The notes below the pieces were generated by a model. The model was given only the letters and a program-made list of their open reading frames with translations. It was not told where the DNA came from and searched no databases. DNA of 64,000 nt from Planococcus sp. APC 4015 (GTDB lineage Bacteria > Actinomycetota > Actinomycetes > Actinomycetales > Microbacteriaceae), in NCBI GenBank assembly GCA_030407505.1, contig JASDDH010000001.1, positions 1 through 64,000 on the forward strand. Reading direction: 5' to 3'. Below, piece by piece: positions 8,454-18,404 of the stretch (positions within the stretch are counted from its first letter, which is position 1; each line of letters opens with the position of its first letter). A program made the position numbers and the translations under genes.

Positions 8454-9005
8454 CTGCCCTCGCCGTTCCTGTACTTCGTCGATGACCGGCTCTCGGCCGC
8501 CGAGCTCTCGGCGGCGCGGCTCGACGGAGACGTGGTGGATCTCGGCGACGCCTACATCCCCGCCGACGCGGTCGAGACCGCGGCGCTGCGGGCGGGCTCT
8601 CTGCGCGGACTGCTCGGCGACACGCTCGCGGCCACCCATCTGACCGCAGCCTGGATCCATGGTCCGATGCTCAATCCTCCCGCGCAGCACACGGTGCAGC
8701 GCGCGGTGCGTCGCCGCCTGCACGCTGTGCACAACATGCGTCTCGTCTACCGCGACCCGGTCGTGGAGATCGACGATCTCGAGCTCATCGGCGGCGTGTG
8801 GGTGACCACACCTGCTCGGACGCTGGGCGATCTCGTGCGCGTCGACGACGACGCCCATGCAGAGGCGGCACGGGCGTTCGCGCGCGATGTGCCGGCCGCC
8901 TGCGCAGACGCCATCGCGTGGCTCGAGTCGCACCCCGGCATCCCGCGAAAGCTGCCCGGTCTCGTCGTGCTGCGGAGCTACGCCCGGTCGATCACGAAGA
9001 CGTGA
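8454..9005 (+). CDS. Hypothetical protein resembling AbiEi-type antitoxin proteins
   Basis: About 183 aa if translation starts at the CTG at 8454, giving [19 protein letters not shown]. No ATG, GTG or TTG lies in frame between 8346 and 8532. A GTG at 8346 would run through the preceding gene end and the hairpin, while the GTGs at 8532/8535 would drop the conserved-looking N-terminus. The middle ([11 protein letters not shown], then [20 protein letters not shown]) resembles the layout of type IV AbiEi antitoxin-like proteins, but no toxin gene is adjacent. It converges on relA and overlaps its 3' end by 14 nt. Function and start are uncertain. Confidence 0.65.
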   Translation: MPSPFLYFVDDRLSAAELSAARLDGDVVDLGDAYIPADAVETAALRAGSLRGLLGDTLAATHLTAAWIHGPMLNPPAQHTVQRAVRRRLHAVHNMRLVYRDPVVEIDDLELIGGVWVTTPARTLGDLVRVDDDAHAEAARAFARDVPAACADAIAWLESHPGIPRKLPGLVVLRSYARSITKT

Positions 9006-11241
9006 CGCGATACACGTCGTAAACCGCGTCGATGCGGCGCACCGCGTTGAGCACGCGATCGAGGTGCACGACATCGCCCATCTCGAAGACGAACCGGCTG
9101 ATCGCGAGCCGGTCGTTCGAGGTCGACACCGTCGCCGAGAGGATGTTGACGTGGTGCTCGCTGAGCACGCGGGTGACGTCGCTCAGAAGGCCGCTGCGGT
9201 CGAGCGCCTCGACCTGGATCTGCACCATGAAGACGCTCTTGGACGTGGGAGCCCACTCGACCTCGATGAGGCGCTCGGCGTCTTCGCGCAGCGACTTGAC
9301 GTTGGTGCAATCGGTGCGGTGGACCGAGACGCCGCTCCCCCGGGTGACGAATCCCATGACCTCGTCGCCGGGGACGGGTGTGCAGCACTTCGCGAGCTTG
9401 ACCAGGATGTCGGGGGCACCGCGCACGAGCACGCCCGAGTCGCCCCCGCGCGGTGCGCGCGAGCGGCCGACCTGCGGGATGTCGATGGGCCCCGTGGTGG
9501 TGTCGCTCGCGCTGATGAGCGCGGTCACCTTCTCGATGACCGACTGCGTCGACACGTGGCCTTCGCCGACCGCCGCATACAGCGCCGAGACGTCTTCGTA
9601 GCGCAGCTGCTGGGCCACCTCGGTGAACGAGTCCTGGTTCATCAGGCGCTGGAGCGGCAGGTTCTGCCGGCGCATCGCGCGGGCGATCGCCTCCTTGCCC
9701 TGCTCGACGGCCTCTTCGCGGCGCTCCTTGGTGAACCAGCCGCGGATCTTGCTCCGCGCACGGGTGCTCTTGACGAACCCGAGCCAGTCCTGGCTGGGGC
9801 TCGCGTCGGGGTTCTTCGAGGTGAAGACCTCGACCACGTCGCCGCTCTGCAGCTCGGACTCGAGCGGGACGAGGCGTCCGTTGACCTTCGAACCCATCGT
9901 GCGATGGCCGATCTCGGTGTGCACGGCGTACGCGAAATCGACGGGCGTAGCACCTGCGGGCAGGCCGATGACGCGCCCCTTCGGCGTGAAGACGTAGACC
10001 TCTTTCGCGCCGATCTCGAACCGCAGCGAGTCGAGGAACTCGCCGGGGTCGGCCGTCTCGGCCTGCCAGTCCGAGATGTGCGCGAGCCAGGCCATGTCGG
10101 TGTCGAGCGACTTGGCGTCGCCCTTGCCGCCGTTCATGCGCTCTTTGTACTTCCAGTGCGCCGCGACGCCGTATTCGGCCTGCTGGTGCATCTCGTTGGT
10201 GCGGATCTGGATCTCGACCGTGCGCCCGCCGGGGCCGATCACGGTCGTGTGCAGCGACTGGTAGAGGTTGAACTTGGGCGTGGCGATGTAGTCCTTGAAG
10301 CGGCCGGGCAGCGGAGTCCACCGCGCGTGGATCGCGCCGAGCACGGCGTAGCAGTCGCGCACGCTGGCGACCATGATGCGGATCCCGATCAGGTCGTAGA
10401 TGTCGTCGAACTCGCGGCCCCGCACGACCATCTTCTGGTACACCGAGTAGAGCTGCTTCGGCCGGCCGAGCACGCGTCCGCGGATGCGGAGCTCGCGGAG
10501 GTCGCCGTCGACGGCGTCGATCACGTTCTGCACGTACTGCTCGCGCTGCGGGGTGCGCTGCTTGACCAGGCTCTCGATCTCGGCATAGAGCTTCGGGTGG
10601 AGCACCGCGAACGAGAGATCCTCGAGTTCGGACTTGATCGCCTGGATGCCGAGGCGGTGCGCCAGCGGGGCGTAGATCTCGAGGGTCTCGGTGGCCTTCT
10701 TGGCCGCCTTCTCGGGCGGTACGAAGCCCCACGTGCGAGCGTTGTGCAGGCGGTCGGCGAGCTTGATCAGCAGCACCCGGATGTCGCGCGACATCGCCAC
10801 GATCATCTTGCGCACCGTTTCGGCCTGCGCGCTCTCGCCGTACTTGACCTTGTCGAGCTTCGTGACCCCGTCGACGAGCATCGCGACCTCGTCGCCGAAC
10901 TCCGCCGTCAGGGTGTCGAGCCCGTAGCCGGTGTCCTCGACGGTGTCGTGCAGCAGGGCGGCGGCGATGGCTTTCGGCCCGAGCCCCAGGTCGGCCAGGA
11001 TCTGGGCCACGGCGAGCGGGTGCGTGATGTAGGGCTCGCCGCTCTGGCGGCTCTGGCCCGTGTGCGCGGTGTCGGCGACGCCGTAGGCCCGCTCGATGAT
11101 CGAGAGGTCGCCCTTCGGGTGGTGCGTGCGCACCGTGCGCAGGAGCTTCTCGACGTCATCGCGCCGTGCGGCGCGCGAGAAGATGCGCGGGACGAGACGC
11201 CGCAGCGACGACGACTGCGCGGCGGGGACGGTCTCGGTCAT
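8992..11241 (-). CDS. relA: Bifunctional (p)ppGpp synthetase/hydrolase, RelA/SpoT family
   Basis: 749 aa, full length. The HD hydrolase domain has YITHP at 71-75 and LLHDTVED at 96-103. The synthetase domain has YDLIGIRI and [23 protein letters not shown] domain ([21 protein letters not shown]) and a C-terminal ACT domain ([20 protein letters not shown]) follow. Intact HD residues mean it should both make and degrade the stringent-response alarmone, as the single long Rel of actinobacteria does. The ATG start has GGGAGGGGGAGG upstream. It follows secF by 58 bp on the same strand. Confidence 0.97.
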   Translation of the reverse strand: MTETVPAAQSSSLRRLVPRIFSRAARRDDVEKLLRTVRTHHPKGDLSIIERAYGVADTAHTGQSRQSGEPYITHPLAVAQILADLGLGPKAIAAALLHDTVEDTGYGLDTLTAEFGDEVAMLVDGVTKLDKVKYGESAQAETVRKMIVAMSRDIRVLLIKLADRLHNARTWGFVPPEKAAKKATETLEIYAPLAHRLGIQAIKSELEDLSFAVLHPKLYAEIESLVKQRTPQREQYVQNVIDAVDGDLRELRIRGRVLGRPKQLYSVYQKMVVRGREFDDIYDLIGIRIMVASVRDCYAVLGAIHARWTPLPGRFKDYIATPKFNLYQSLHTTVIGPGGRTVEIQIRTNEMHQQAEYGVAAHWKYKERMNGGKGDAKSLDTDMAWLAHISDWQAETADPGEFLDSLRFEIGAKEVYVFTPKGRVIGLPAGATPVDFAYAVHTEIGHRTMGSKVNGRLVPLESELQSGDVVEVFTSKNPDASPSQDWLGFVKSTRARSKIRGWFTKERREEAVEQGKEAIARAMRRQNLPLQRLMNQDSFTEVAQQLRYEDVSALYAAVGEGHVSTQSVIEKVTALISASDTTTGPIDIPQVGRSRAPRGGDSGVLVRGAPDILVKLAKCCTPVPGDEVMGFVTRGSGVSVHRTDCTNVKSLREDAERLIEVEWAPTSKSVFMVQIQVEALDRSGLLSDVTRVLSEHHVNILSATVSTSNDRLAISRFVFEMGDVVHLDRVLNAVRRIDAVYDVYRVTSS

Positions 11242-11299
11242 CGATGCCTCCCCCTCCCTGGATCTGGCAATCCTACGCCCGACACGCGGGCTGAGATTC

Positions 11300-12289
11300 T
11301 CAGGCCGGGACGCCCGCGAGCTCGCGGGCCGCCAGGGTGCGCTCGTCGCGCTCCTTGATGGCGGGCTCGTTCTCGCGCAGCAGCGAGTACAGCGGCGCGG
11401 CGACGAAGATCGTCGAATACGCCGCGACGATGGTGCCGACGAAGATCGACAGCGAGATGTCGGTCAGCGTCTGGGCGCCGAGCCACAGCGCTCCGATGAA
11501 CAGGATCGCGCCGGTCGGCAGGATCGCGACGACGGTGGTGTTGATCGAGCGCACGAGCGTCTGGTTCACCGCGAGGTTCACGGATTCTCCGAACGTGCGG
11601 CCCGATATCTCACCGTCCTCGGTCGTGTTCTCGCGGATCTTGTCGAACACCACGGTGGTGTCGTACAGGGCGTACGAGAGGATCGTGAGGAACCCGATGA
11701 CGGCCGCGGGCGAGATCTCGAACCCGAAGAGGGCGTAGATGCCGACCGAGATGACGAGCACGTCGACCAGGCCGATGATCGCCGCCACCGACATCTTCCA
11801 CGTGCGGAAGTACAGCGCCAGGATCAGGAAGGTCAAGGCGAGGAAGATCGCCAGTCCCCACAGGGATTGACGCGTCACGTCCGCGCCCCAGCTGGGACCG
11901 ATGAACGATGCCGTGACCTCGGACTCGGGGACCTCGAACTGCGTCGCGAGAGCCGTGGTGACTTCGCGCGTCTCGTCGTCGGTCATCTGGTCGGTCTGCA
12001 CACGCACGGAGGTGCCGCCGATGGTCGTGACCTTGGTCACCGCGCCGGGGACGACCGACTGAACGGCTTCGGTCGCCTGCGACTGATCGGGGCTCTCGAG
12101 ACCCGAGACCACGAACTGCGATCCGCCGGTGAACTCGATCGAGAACTGCACGGGCCGGACGAGGGGCACGAGGGCCGCGCCGATGACGAGGACGGCGGCG
12201 ATGATGAACCACAGGCGGCGGCGTCCGACGAACGGGAAGGACGTCTTGCCGGTGTAGAGGTCGTTTCCGAGCTGGCTCATGGAGCGCAT
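11300..12289 (-). CDS. secF: Protein translocase subunit SecF
   Basis: 329 aa. A first membrane helix is followed by a periplasmic-side domain with [15 protein letters not shown] block of five helices comes next, with the RND signature region ([14 protein letters not shown]) near the middle. With SecD it uses the proton gradient to pull preproteins out of SecYEG. Its ATG shares one base with the secD stop, so the two are translated together. Confidence 0.97.
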   Translation of the reverse strand: MRSMSQLGNDLYTGKTSFPFVGRRRLWFIIAAVLVIGAALVPLVRPVQFSIEFTGGSQFVVSGLESPDQSQATEAVQSVVPGAVTKVTTIGGTSVRVQTDQMTDDETREVTTALATQFEVPESEVTASFIGPSWGADVTRQSLWGLAIFLALTFLILALYFRTWKMSVAAIIGLVDVLVISVGIYALFGFEISPAAVIGFLTILSYALYDTTVVFDKIRENTTEDGEISGRTFGESVNLAVNQTLVRSINTTVVAILPTGAILFIGALWLGAQTLTDISLSIFVGTIVAAYSTIFVAAPLYSLLRENEPAIKERDERTLAARELAGVPA

Positions 12290-14043
12290 CAGTCGTCGCC
12301 TGCTTCCTTGACGTTGTCGCGCGATCTCGTCGCATCGGATGCCGCGGCGAGCTCGGCCTGTTTGCGCTCGGCGATCGTCTGTCGACGGATGGCCTCGCCC
12401 TGCGCCTTGCCGGCCTTGCGACCGGCGCCGGTCGTCGACGTCGCCACGGCCGGAGCGCGGAACTGCGCGCGACCTCGGTAGACCGCGCCGAGGGCGGCGG
12501 GGTCCATACCCGAGAGCGGATGCCCGGAGCCGAAGAACTTCGTGCGGGCGAGCAGCTGCATCACCGGGTGCGTGAAGAGGATGAAGATCACGATGTCGAT
12601 GACGGTCGTGAGCCCGAGCGTGAACGCGAAGCCCTTCACCGTGGCATCCGCGAGGATGTAGAGCACGACGGCCGCGAGGATGTTGATCGACTTCGAGATG
12701 TAGATGGTGCGCTTGGCGCGGTTCCAGCCGTCCTCGACGGCGCCGGTGATCGACTTGCCGTCACGCAGCTCGTCGCGGATCCTCTCGAAGTAGATGATGA
12801 ACGAGTCGGCCGTGAAACCGATCGAGACGATGATGCCCGCGACGCCGGCGAGCGACAGGCGGAAGCCCATGCGCCACGCCAGGATGCACAGCGCGACGTA
12901 GGTGAGCACACCCATCACGAGGAGCGAGGCGATGATCACTGTGCCGAGGGCGCGATAGACGATCAGCGAGTAGACCGCGACCAGCAGGAGTCCGATGAGG
13001 CCGGCGACGAGACCGATCTGCAGCTGCTGCGAGCCGAGGGTCGCCGAGATCGTGTCGGAGCTGACGACCTGGAAGCTCAGGGGCAGGGCGCCGTACTTCA
13101 GCTGATCGGCGAGGGCCTGTGCCGACTCCTGCGTGAAGCTGCCGGTGATGCTGGGCTTGCCGTCCGAGATGACGCCGTTCATCGACGGTGCGGACAGCAC
13201 CGAGCCGTCGAGGACGAACGCGAACTGGTTCAGCGGCGCTTCGGCGCCGTAGAGGCGCTGGCTGATCGCGCCGAAGGTCTCGGTGCCCTCGCCGTCGAAG
13301 ACGAGGTTGACCGCCCAGCGGTTGGTCGTCTGCTCGAGGCCGAAGGTCGCGTCGGAGATCGATGAGCCGTCGAGCTCGACGGGGCCGAGGATGTACTTGA
13401 TCGAGCCGGCCGCGTCGCACGTGATGAGCGGGGTGTCGGAGGGCGCGCCGGCCGGGTCGTTGGCAGGGTCCGCGCAGTCGTAGGCGAGGAATTCGGCCTG
13501 CAGCTTCTCGGTGATCCAGCTGACGTCGCTGCCGTTGGTCGGCTCGGCCGTCGGCGTGCCGTTGAGGTTCGGGTCGGGTGTCGGGTAGGGAGTGGACTCG
13601 CCGTCTTCCCCCACGAAGGTGTTCGCCGGCGCACCGGCGTAGAGCACGGCGCGAAGCTGCAGCTGAGCGGCCGCCTCGATGCGGTCGCGCGTGGCCTGAT
13701 CGGCCTGACCCGGGATCTGGACGACGATGTTGTTGCTGCCCTCGGTGGTCACGTCGGCCTCGCCGACACCCGAGGCGTCGACGCGCTGGCGGATGATCGT
13801 GACGGCCTGGCTCATCTGCTCGGACGAGGGCGCCGCACCGTCGGTGGTCTGCGCCTGCAGGATGATCTGCGTGCCGCCCTGCAGGTCGAGCGCGAGCTCC
13901 GGGCTCCACGAGCTCTGGCCGGTGCCGTCCTCGTCGGTGAACACGTAGACGCCGAGGGCGTTGATGCCGAACAGCACGGCGGTCGTGATCAGCAGGCCGA
14001 TCAGGGCCCGCCAGGCATGCCGAACAGGAGTGGATGTCGCCAC
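12289..14043 (-). CDS. secD: Protein translocase subunit SecD
   Basis: 584 aa. It has an N-terminal helix (WRALIGLLITTAVLFGINALGVYVF), then ELALDLQGGTQIILQA (family motif D-L-x-G-G). A large extracytoplasmic domain and six C-terminal helices follow, with GIIVSIGFTADSFIIYFERIRDE. The external domain carries a Pro/Gly/Thr-rich insertion (about residues 145-190), longer than in enterobacterial SecD. The tail is basic and cytoplasmic. It lies in the order yajC-secD-secF. Confidence 0.97.
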   Translation of the reverse strand: MATSTPVRHAWRALIGLLITTAVLFGINALGVYVFTDEDGTGQSSWSPELALDLQGGTQIILQAQTTDGAAPSSEQMSQAVTIIRQRVDASGVGEADVTTEGSNNIVVQIPGQADQATRDRIEAAAQLQLRAVLYAGAPANTFVGEDGESTPYPTPDPNLNGTPTAEPTNGSDVSWITEKLQAEFLAYDCADPANDPAGAPSDTPLITCDAAGSIKYILGPVELDGSSISDATFGLEQTTNRWAVNLVFDGEGTETFGAISQRLYGAEAPLNQFAFVLDGSVLSAPSMNGVISDGKPSITGSFTQESAQALADQLKYGALPLSFQVVSSDTISATLGSQQLQIGLVAGLIGLLLVAVYSLIVYRALGTVIIASLLVMGVLTYVALCILAWRMGFRLSLAGVAGIIVSIGFTADSFIIYFERIRDELRDGKSITGAVEDGWNRAKRTIYISKSINILAAVVLYILADATVKGFAFTLGLTTVIDIVIFILFTHPVMQLLARTKFFGSGHPLSGMDPAALGAVYRGRAQFRAPAVATSTTGAGRKAGKAQGEAIRRQTIAERKQAELAAASDATRSRDNVKEAGDD

Positions 14044-14082
14044 GGGGTGGTGTCGCTCTCTCGGGGGGCCGCGGACGACCGC

Positions 14083-14541
14083 TCAGGCCTCGGGCTTCTT
14101 GTCGTCCGTTGCGGACGTGTGCGTGTCGTCTGCCGCGGTGCGCTTCTGGTCGTCGCTGATGGAGGTGATCTCACCGTCGGCGACACCGGCGATGTACTCG
14201 GCCTCGGATTCCTCGGCCTCGATGAAGTCGTCTTCGGTGACGAAGCCGGCGACCGGGTCGACGACCCGCAGGATCGCCTGGCTGTGCACCTTGACCTCGA
14301 CGCCCGGGGCGAACGAGATCAGTGCGGGCTGGTCGAGGTTCTCGGCGTCGTACTCGACGACCGTTCCGTAGAGGCCACCCTGCAGCAGCACCTCGGCGCC
14401 GGGGATGATCGAGCGGGCCTTCTCCTCCTGCTCCGCCTTCTGCTTCTGCATCCGCCGACGCGAGCTCCAGAACATGAACCCGAGGAGCACGACGAGCAGG
14501 ATGATGAGGCCGTAATTGGCGAAGAATTCCTGGAAATTCAT
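14083..14541 (-). CDS. yajC: Preprotein translocase subunit YajC
   Basis: 152 aa. A single N-terminal helix (GLIILLVVLLGFMFWSSRRRMQKQ) is followed by the YajC core (ARSIIPGAEVLLQGGLYGTVVEYD) and an acidic, probably disordered C-terminal tail. YajC associates with SecDF and the holotranslocon. The gene sits between ruvB (80 bp upstream) and secD (39 bp downstream), the usual actinobacterial ruvCAB-yajC-secDF arrangement. Confidence 0.94.
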   Translation of the reverse strand: MNFQEFFANYGLIILLVVLLGFMFWSSRRRMQKQKAEQEEKARSIIPGAEVLLQGGLYGTVVEYDAENLDQPALISFAPGVEVKVHSQAILRVVDPVAGFVTEDDFIEAEESEAEYIAGVADGEITSISDDQKRTAADDTHTSATDDKKPEA

Positions 14542-14620
14542 GGAGGTGAGAGCACCTTTCGGGTGAGGCGCACGCCATCGGCGCGTCCTTGCAAGGAGAT
14601 GAGGCGAAAGCCTTCAGCGA

Positions 14621-15646
14621 TTATAGGTCATCGAACCCGAGCACCGAATCGACCGACGCCACCCCCAGGTGCGCGTAGGCGGAGGGCATCGCCACGCGCC
14701 CCCGCGGGGTCCGCCCCATGAACCCGATGCGCACGAGGTAGGGCTCGACGACGGATTCGATCGTGTCGGACTCCTCGCCCACCGCCACGGCGAGTGTGCT
14801 GAGCCCCACGGGGCCGCCGCGGAACCGCCGCACCAGCGCGTCGAGGACGGCGCGGTCGAGGCGGTCGAGTCCGATCGGATCGACGTCGTAGAGCTCGAGG
14901 GCGGCGTCGACGGTCGCCATCGATCCCGACCCGTCGCCGTGGACGATCGCATAGTCGCGCACGCGTCTCAGCAGACGGTTCGCGATGCGCGGCGTCCCCC
15001 GGGAACGTCCCGCGATCTCGGCGCGCGCCACCTTCGGGATCTCGATGCCGAGCATGGCCGCCGAGCGCTCGATCACGCGCTCCAGCTCGTGCGGCTCGTA
15101 GAACTCGAGATGCGCGGTGAAGCCGAATCGGTCCCGGAGAGGGTTGGGCAGGAGCCCGGAGCGCGTCGTCGCGCCGACGAGGGTGAACGGTGAGAGATCG
15201 AGCGGGATGCTGGTGGCACCGGCGCCCTTGCCCACCATGATGTCGATGCGGAAGTCCTCCATCGCGAGGTACAGCATCTCTTCGGCCGACCGCGCCATGC
15301 GGTGGATCTCGTCGATGAACAGCACCTCGCCCGGCGTGAGGCTCGACAGCAGCGCGGCGAGGTCTCCCGCGTGCTGGATGGCGGGCCCGCTCGACAGGCG
15401 GAGCGGTCGCTCGATCTCGTGGGCGACGATCATCGCGAGCGTCGTCTTGCCCAATCCCGGCGGGCCCGACAGCAGGATGTGGTCGGCCGGTCGCTGCTGC
15501 ATGCGGGCGGCATCCAGCAGCAGCTGCAGCTGGCCGCGCACCTTCTGCTGCCCGACGAACTCGGCGAGCGATCCCGGCCGCAGGGCGCCCTCGATCGCGA
15601 GCTCGCCCTCGTCGATCGGCTCCGTCGGGTCGGTCAGGTCATCCAC
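14621..15646 (-). CDS. ruvB: Holliday junction branch migration DNA helicase RuvB
   Basis: 341 aa from the GTG at 15646 ([10 protein letters not shown]), which overlaps the ruvA stop by 8 nt. The frame stays open upstream only because it reads through ruvA. Walker [12 protein letters not shown] is at 61-71, Walker [10 protein letters not shown] follows, then [18 protein letters not shown] (sensor 1 and arginine finger region) and a C-terminal winged helix. RuvB hexamers drive branch migration with RuvA. Confidence 0.97.
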   Translation of the reverse strand: MDDLTDPTEPIDEGELAIEGALRPGSLAEFVGQQKVRGQLQLLLDAARMQQRPADHILLSGPPGLGKTTLAMIVAHEIERPLRLSSGPAIQHAGDLAALLSSLTPGEVLFIDEIHRMARSAEEMLYLAMEDFRIDIMVGKGAGATSIPLDLSPFTLVGATTRSGLLPNPLRDRFGFTAHLEFYEPHELERVIERSAAMLGIEIPKVARAEIAGRSRGTPRIANRLLRRVRDYAIVHGDGSGSMATVDAALELYDVDPIGLDRLDRAVLDALVRRFRGGPVGLSTLAVAVGEESDTIESVVEPYLVRIGFMGRTPRGRVAMPSAYAHLGVASVDSVLGFDDL

Positions 15647-16262
15647 CGACGGACTCCTTGCGGGCGGGCCCGAGGGCGGCGAGCGTGAGGCGCAGCAGCA
15701 CGGGCACCGAGGCGCGGTCGGCAGGGGTCGCGGCATCCGCGGTCCGGGCCACCGCCTCGGCGGCGGTGCGCTCGGACCAGCCCAATCCCACAAGGGCCTG
15801 CACGACCTGCGCCGGCACCGCACCCGTGCCGCCGGCCTGGTGCGCGGTGCCGGCGGGATGCGACGCGACGACCTTGCCGGCGAGCTGGACGACGATGAGC
15901 TTGGCGGTCTTGGGTCCGATTCCCGACACCCGTCGGAACGGCGCGTCGTCATCGGCGTCGATGGCGTCGGCGATCTGCGGCACCGTGAGCGTCGAGAGGA
16001 TCCCGAGCGCCGACTTCGGCCCCACGCCCGTGACGCCCAGAAGGAGGGCGAACACGACGAGCTCTTCGCGCTCCTCGAACCCGAACAGCGACAGGGCGTC
16101 TTCGCGGACGATCAGATTCGTGTGCAGGGTGATCGGGTCGCCGAGTTGTGCGGCGCGGGCGACCTGGGCCGTGACGGCCACCGACAGGCCCACCCCGCCG
16201 ACCTCGACGACGACAGAATCCGCCTCGATGTGCACGACGGTGCCGCGGAGCGAAGAGATCAT
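15639..16262 (-). CDS. ruvA: Holliday junction branch migration protein RuvA
   Basis: 207 aa. An OB-fold N-terminus ([25 protein letters not shown]) is followed by two helix-hairpin-helix motifs ([17 protein letters not shown] and [19 protein letters not shown]). A Gly/Ala-rich linker leads to C-terminal domain III, which contacts RuvB. It binds four-way junctions. The ATG is preceded by its own -10 box at leaderless distance and an SOS-type palindrome, so ruvAB can be induced apart from ruvC. Confidence 0.97.
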   Translation of the reverse strand: MISSLRGTVVHIEADSVVVEVGGVGLSVAVTAQVARAAQLGDPITLHTNLIVREDALSLFGFEEREELVVFALLLGVTGVGPKSALGILSTLTVPQIADAIDADDDAPFRRVSGIGPKTAKLIVVQLAGKVVASHPAGTAHQAGGTGAVPAQVVQALVGLGWSERTAAEAVARTADAATPADRASVPVLLRLTLAALGPARKESVGG

Positions 16263-16268
16263 GCCACG

Positions 16269-16274
16269 AGCCTA
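16269..16274 (-). promoter_or_regulatory. Leaderless -10 element of ruvA
   Basis: Minus-strand TAGGCT, then six bases (CGTGGC), then the ruvA ATG. This geometry predicts a transcript starting at the ATG. It lies in the 50-bp gap between ruvC and ruvA. Confidence 0.6.
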
Positions 16275-16283
16275 GGGGGCGGT

Positions 16284-16299
16284 TCGCACGTTTGTTCGA
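16284..16299 (-). promoter_or_regulatory. Probable LexA (SOS) box upstream of ruvA
   Basis: Minus strand reads TCGAAC-AAAC-GTGCGA. The actinobacterial/Gram-positive LexA consensus is TCGAAC-N4-GTTCGA, so 11 of 12 conserved bases match. The site lies 10 bp upstream of the -10 box, covering the -35 region, where a repressor would block RNA polymerase. Confidence 0.65.
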
Positions 16300-16312
16300 G
16301 CGACACGCGATG

Positions 16313-16888
16313 TCATCGGCGCGCGAGGCGCTCCGCGTCGGCCCACGCCTTCTGCGCGGGCGTGAGTGATCCGGATGCCGCGCTCGGCGCACCGCCCCGC
16401 CAGGCGTGGCAGAGGGCCAGCGCCAGGGCGTCGGCGGCATCCGCCGGCTTCGGGATCTCATCGAGCCGCAGCACGCGTGCCACCATCGTCTGCACCTGCA
16501 GCTTGTCGGCCTTGCCGTAGCCGGTGACGGCCGCCTTCACCTCGCTGGGCGTATGGGTCGCGGCGGGCAGCCCCCGCTCGCCGGCGACGAGGAGCGCGAT
16601 CCCGCTCGCCTGGGCGGTGCCCATGACGGTCTGGAGGTTGTGCTGGGCGAAGACGCGCTCCACCGCGACGACCGAAGGCGCGTGCGCGTCGATGACGGCG
16701 CGGATGCCGGTGGCGATCGTCATGAGGCGCTCCTCGATCGGCGCGCCCGGATCCGAGCGGATGACCCCGACGTGCACGAGGGTCGCCGTGCGGTTCGGCG
16801 CGACGTCGACGACACCGACGCCGCAGCGGGTCAGGCCGGGGTCGATGCCGAGCACGCGCAGCGTGCCCCGAGCGGAGCGGGAGGTCAC
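16313..16888 (-). CDS. ruvC: Crossover junction endodeoxyribonuclease RuvC
   Basis: 191 aa. It has an RNase H-like fold with [13 protein letters not shown] at 14-26 (D16), the glutamate in [10 protein letters not shown], and the late acidic pair in [29 protein letters not shown] matches the junction-binding loop. RuvC cuts Holliday junctions symmetrically. It lies downstream of the YebC regulator gene and upstream of ruvA, with a 50-bp gap that carries the ruvA promoter. Confidence 0.96.
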   Translation of the reverse strand: MTSRSARGTLRVLGIDPGLTRCGVGVVDVAPNRTATLVHVGVIRSDPGAPIEERLMTIATGIRAVIDAHAPSVVAVERVFAQHNLQTVMGTAQASGIALLVAGERGLPAATHTPSEVKAAVTGYGKADKLQVQTMVARVLRLDEIPKPADAADALALALCHAWRGGAPSAASGSLTPAQKAWADAERLARR

Positions 16889-16944
16889 TCCCCCACGCTA
16901 GGCGTGGGCGCGAGCATCGGAGGGCAGGCGCGCCCGCCTGGCCG

Positions 16945-17709
16945 TCACTCCTCGGCGTCCGCCTCGAGTTCGGCCTGCACCTCGGCGCTGAGGTCGAAGT
17001 TGCTGAAGACGCTCTGCACGTCTTCGCTGTCCTCCAGGGCGTCGATGAGACGGAACACCTTTCGCGCGGTGTCGGCGTCGACCTCGACCTTGAGGTTCGG
17101 CACGAACTCGACGTCGGCCGACTCGTAGTCGATGCCCGCATCCTGCAGCGCCGTGCGCACGGTCACGAGGTCGGTCGCCTCGGTGATGACCTCGAAGCCC
17201 GCGGGATGCGGCTCGACGTCGTCGGCACCCGCCTCCAGCACAGCCAGCATGACGTCGTCCTCGGTCGTGCCCTCGCCCGAGACGACGATGACACCCTTGC
17301 GGGTGAAGTTGTAGGCGACGCTGCCCGGGTCGGCGAGCGTGCCGCCGTTGCGGCTGAGGGCGGTGCGCACCTCGGCCGCGGCCCGGTTCTTGTTGTCGGT
17401 GAGGCACTCGATCATGAGGGCGACGCCGTTCGGTCCGTAGCCCTCGTATGTGATCGACGTGTACTCGACAGACTCGCCGCCGATGCCCGCTCCGCGCTTG
17501 ACGGCGCGGTCGATGTTGTCCTTGGGCACCGAGGTCTTCTTGGCCTTCTGCACGGCGTCGTACAGCGTCGGGTTGCCCTGCATGTCGGCACCGCCGAGCT
17601 TCGCGGCGACCTCGATGTTCTTGATGAGCTTGGCCCAGGACTTCGCTCGACGGCTGTCGATGACGGCCTTCTTGTGCTTGGTCGTGGCCCACTTGGAATG
17701 CCCTGACAT
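16945..17709 (-). CDS. YebC/PmpR family DNA-binding regulatory protein
   Basis: 254 aa, normal length. Its diagnostic start is [20 protein letters not shown], with ASKxxN-like internal features ([16 protein letters not shown]). YebC family members have been described both as transcription regulators and, more recently, as ribosome-associated factors that relieve stalling at proline-rich stretches; the sequence cannot decide between these. Adjacent to ruvC, as in most bacteria. Confidence 0.95.
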   Translation of the reverse strand: MSGHSKWATTKHKKAVIDSRRAKSWAKLIKNIEVAAKLGGADMQGNPTLYDAVQKAKKTSVPKDNIDRAVKRGAGIGGESVEYTSITYEGYGPNGVALMIECLTDNKNRAAAEVRTALSRNGGTLADPGSVAYNFTRKGVIVVSGEGTTEDDVMLAVLEAGADDVEPHPAGFEVITEATDLVTVRTALQDAGIDYESADVEFVPNLKVEVDADTARKVFRLIDALEDSEDVQSVFSNFDLSAEVQAELEADAEE

Positions 17710-17800
17710 GTGACTCCCGCTCGATTCTCCGGCCCGTGCGGCCGTCGATCATTCTAAACCCGCGAGCCGTGGGCCTTTCGGATGCCGCGTCGCCCCGCGG

Positions 17801-18385
17801 TCAACGGGCCCTCACATGCGCGAGGAACCGCGCGTGGAATCGGACGTCCCCCGACACCTCGGGATGGAACGACGTCCCGAGCAGGACGCCCTGCTCGACC
17901 GCGACGACGCCGCCGTCGGGCAGCGCCGCGAGAGCGGTCGCCGCCGGGCCGACATCCGTCACGAGAGGCGCGCGGATGAACGCCGCCTGCACCGGCTCGT
18001 CCCAGCCGTCGACCGCCAACGCGGTCTCGAACGACTCCACCTGCCCGCCGAAGGCGTTGCGCGCAACCGTCACATCGAGACCGCCGAAGGTCTGCTGGCC
18101 GTCGATCGCGCCCGTGATGCGGTCGGCCAGCAGGATGAGTCCGGCGCACGTGCCGTAGACCGGCATCCCGTCTCGGATCGCATCCCGGATCGGCTGCTGC
18201 ATGCCGAACGCGCGCGAGAGCTTGTCGATGACGCTCGATTCTCCGCCGGGCAGCACCAAGCCGTCGACGTCCGCGAGCTCGGACGGACGCCGCACGAGGG
18301 CGACATCCGCTCCGAGACCTGTCAGGACGCGGACGTGCTCCCGCACATCGCCCTGCAGCGCCAAGACGCCGACGCGCTTGGACAT
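17801..18385 (-). CDS. pdxT: Pyridoxal 5'-phosphate synthase glutaminase subunit PdxT
   Basis: 194 aa from the ATG at 18385 (MSKRVGVLALQGDVREH). It is a class I glutamine amidotransferase with PGGES at 47-51, nucleophile C80 in VYGTCAGLILLA and H174 in FHPEVSGD, so the triad is complete. It releases ammonia from glutamine and channels it to PdxS. It starts 19 bp after the pdxS stop, in one operon. Confidence 0.97.
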   Translation of the reverse strand: MSKRVGVLALQGDVREHVRVLTGLGADVALVRRPSELADVDGLVLPGGESSVIDKLSRAFGMQQPIRDAIRDGMPVYGTCAGLILLADRITGAIDGQQTFGGLDVTVARNAFGGQVESFETALAVDGWDEPVQAAFIRAPLVTDVGPAATALAALPDGGVVAVEQGVLLGTSFHPEVSGDVRFHARFLAHVRAR

Positions 18386-18404
18386 GCTCAGCGTCGCGCT
18401 CCGC

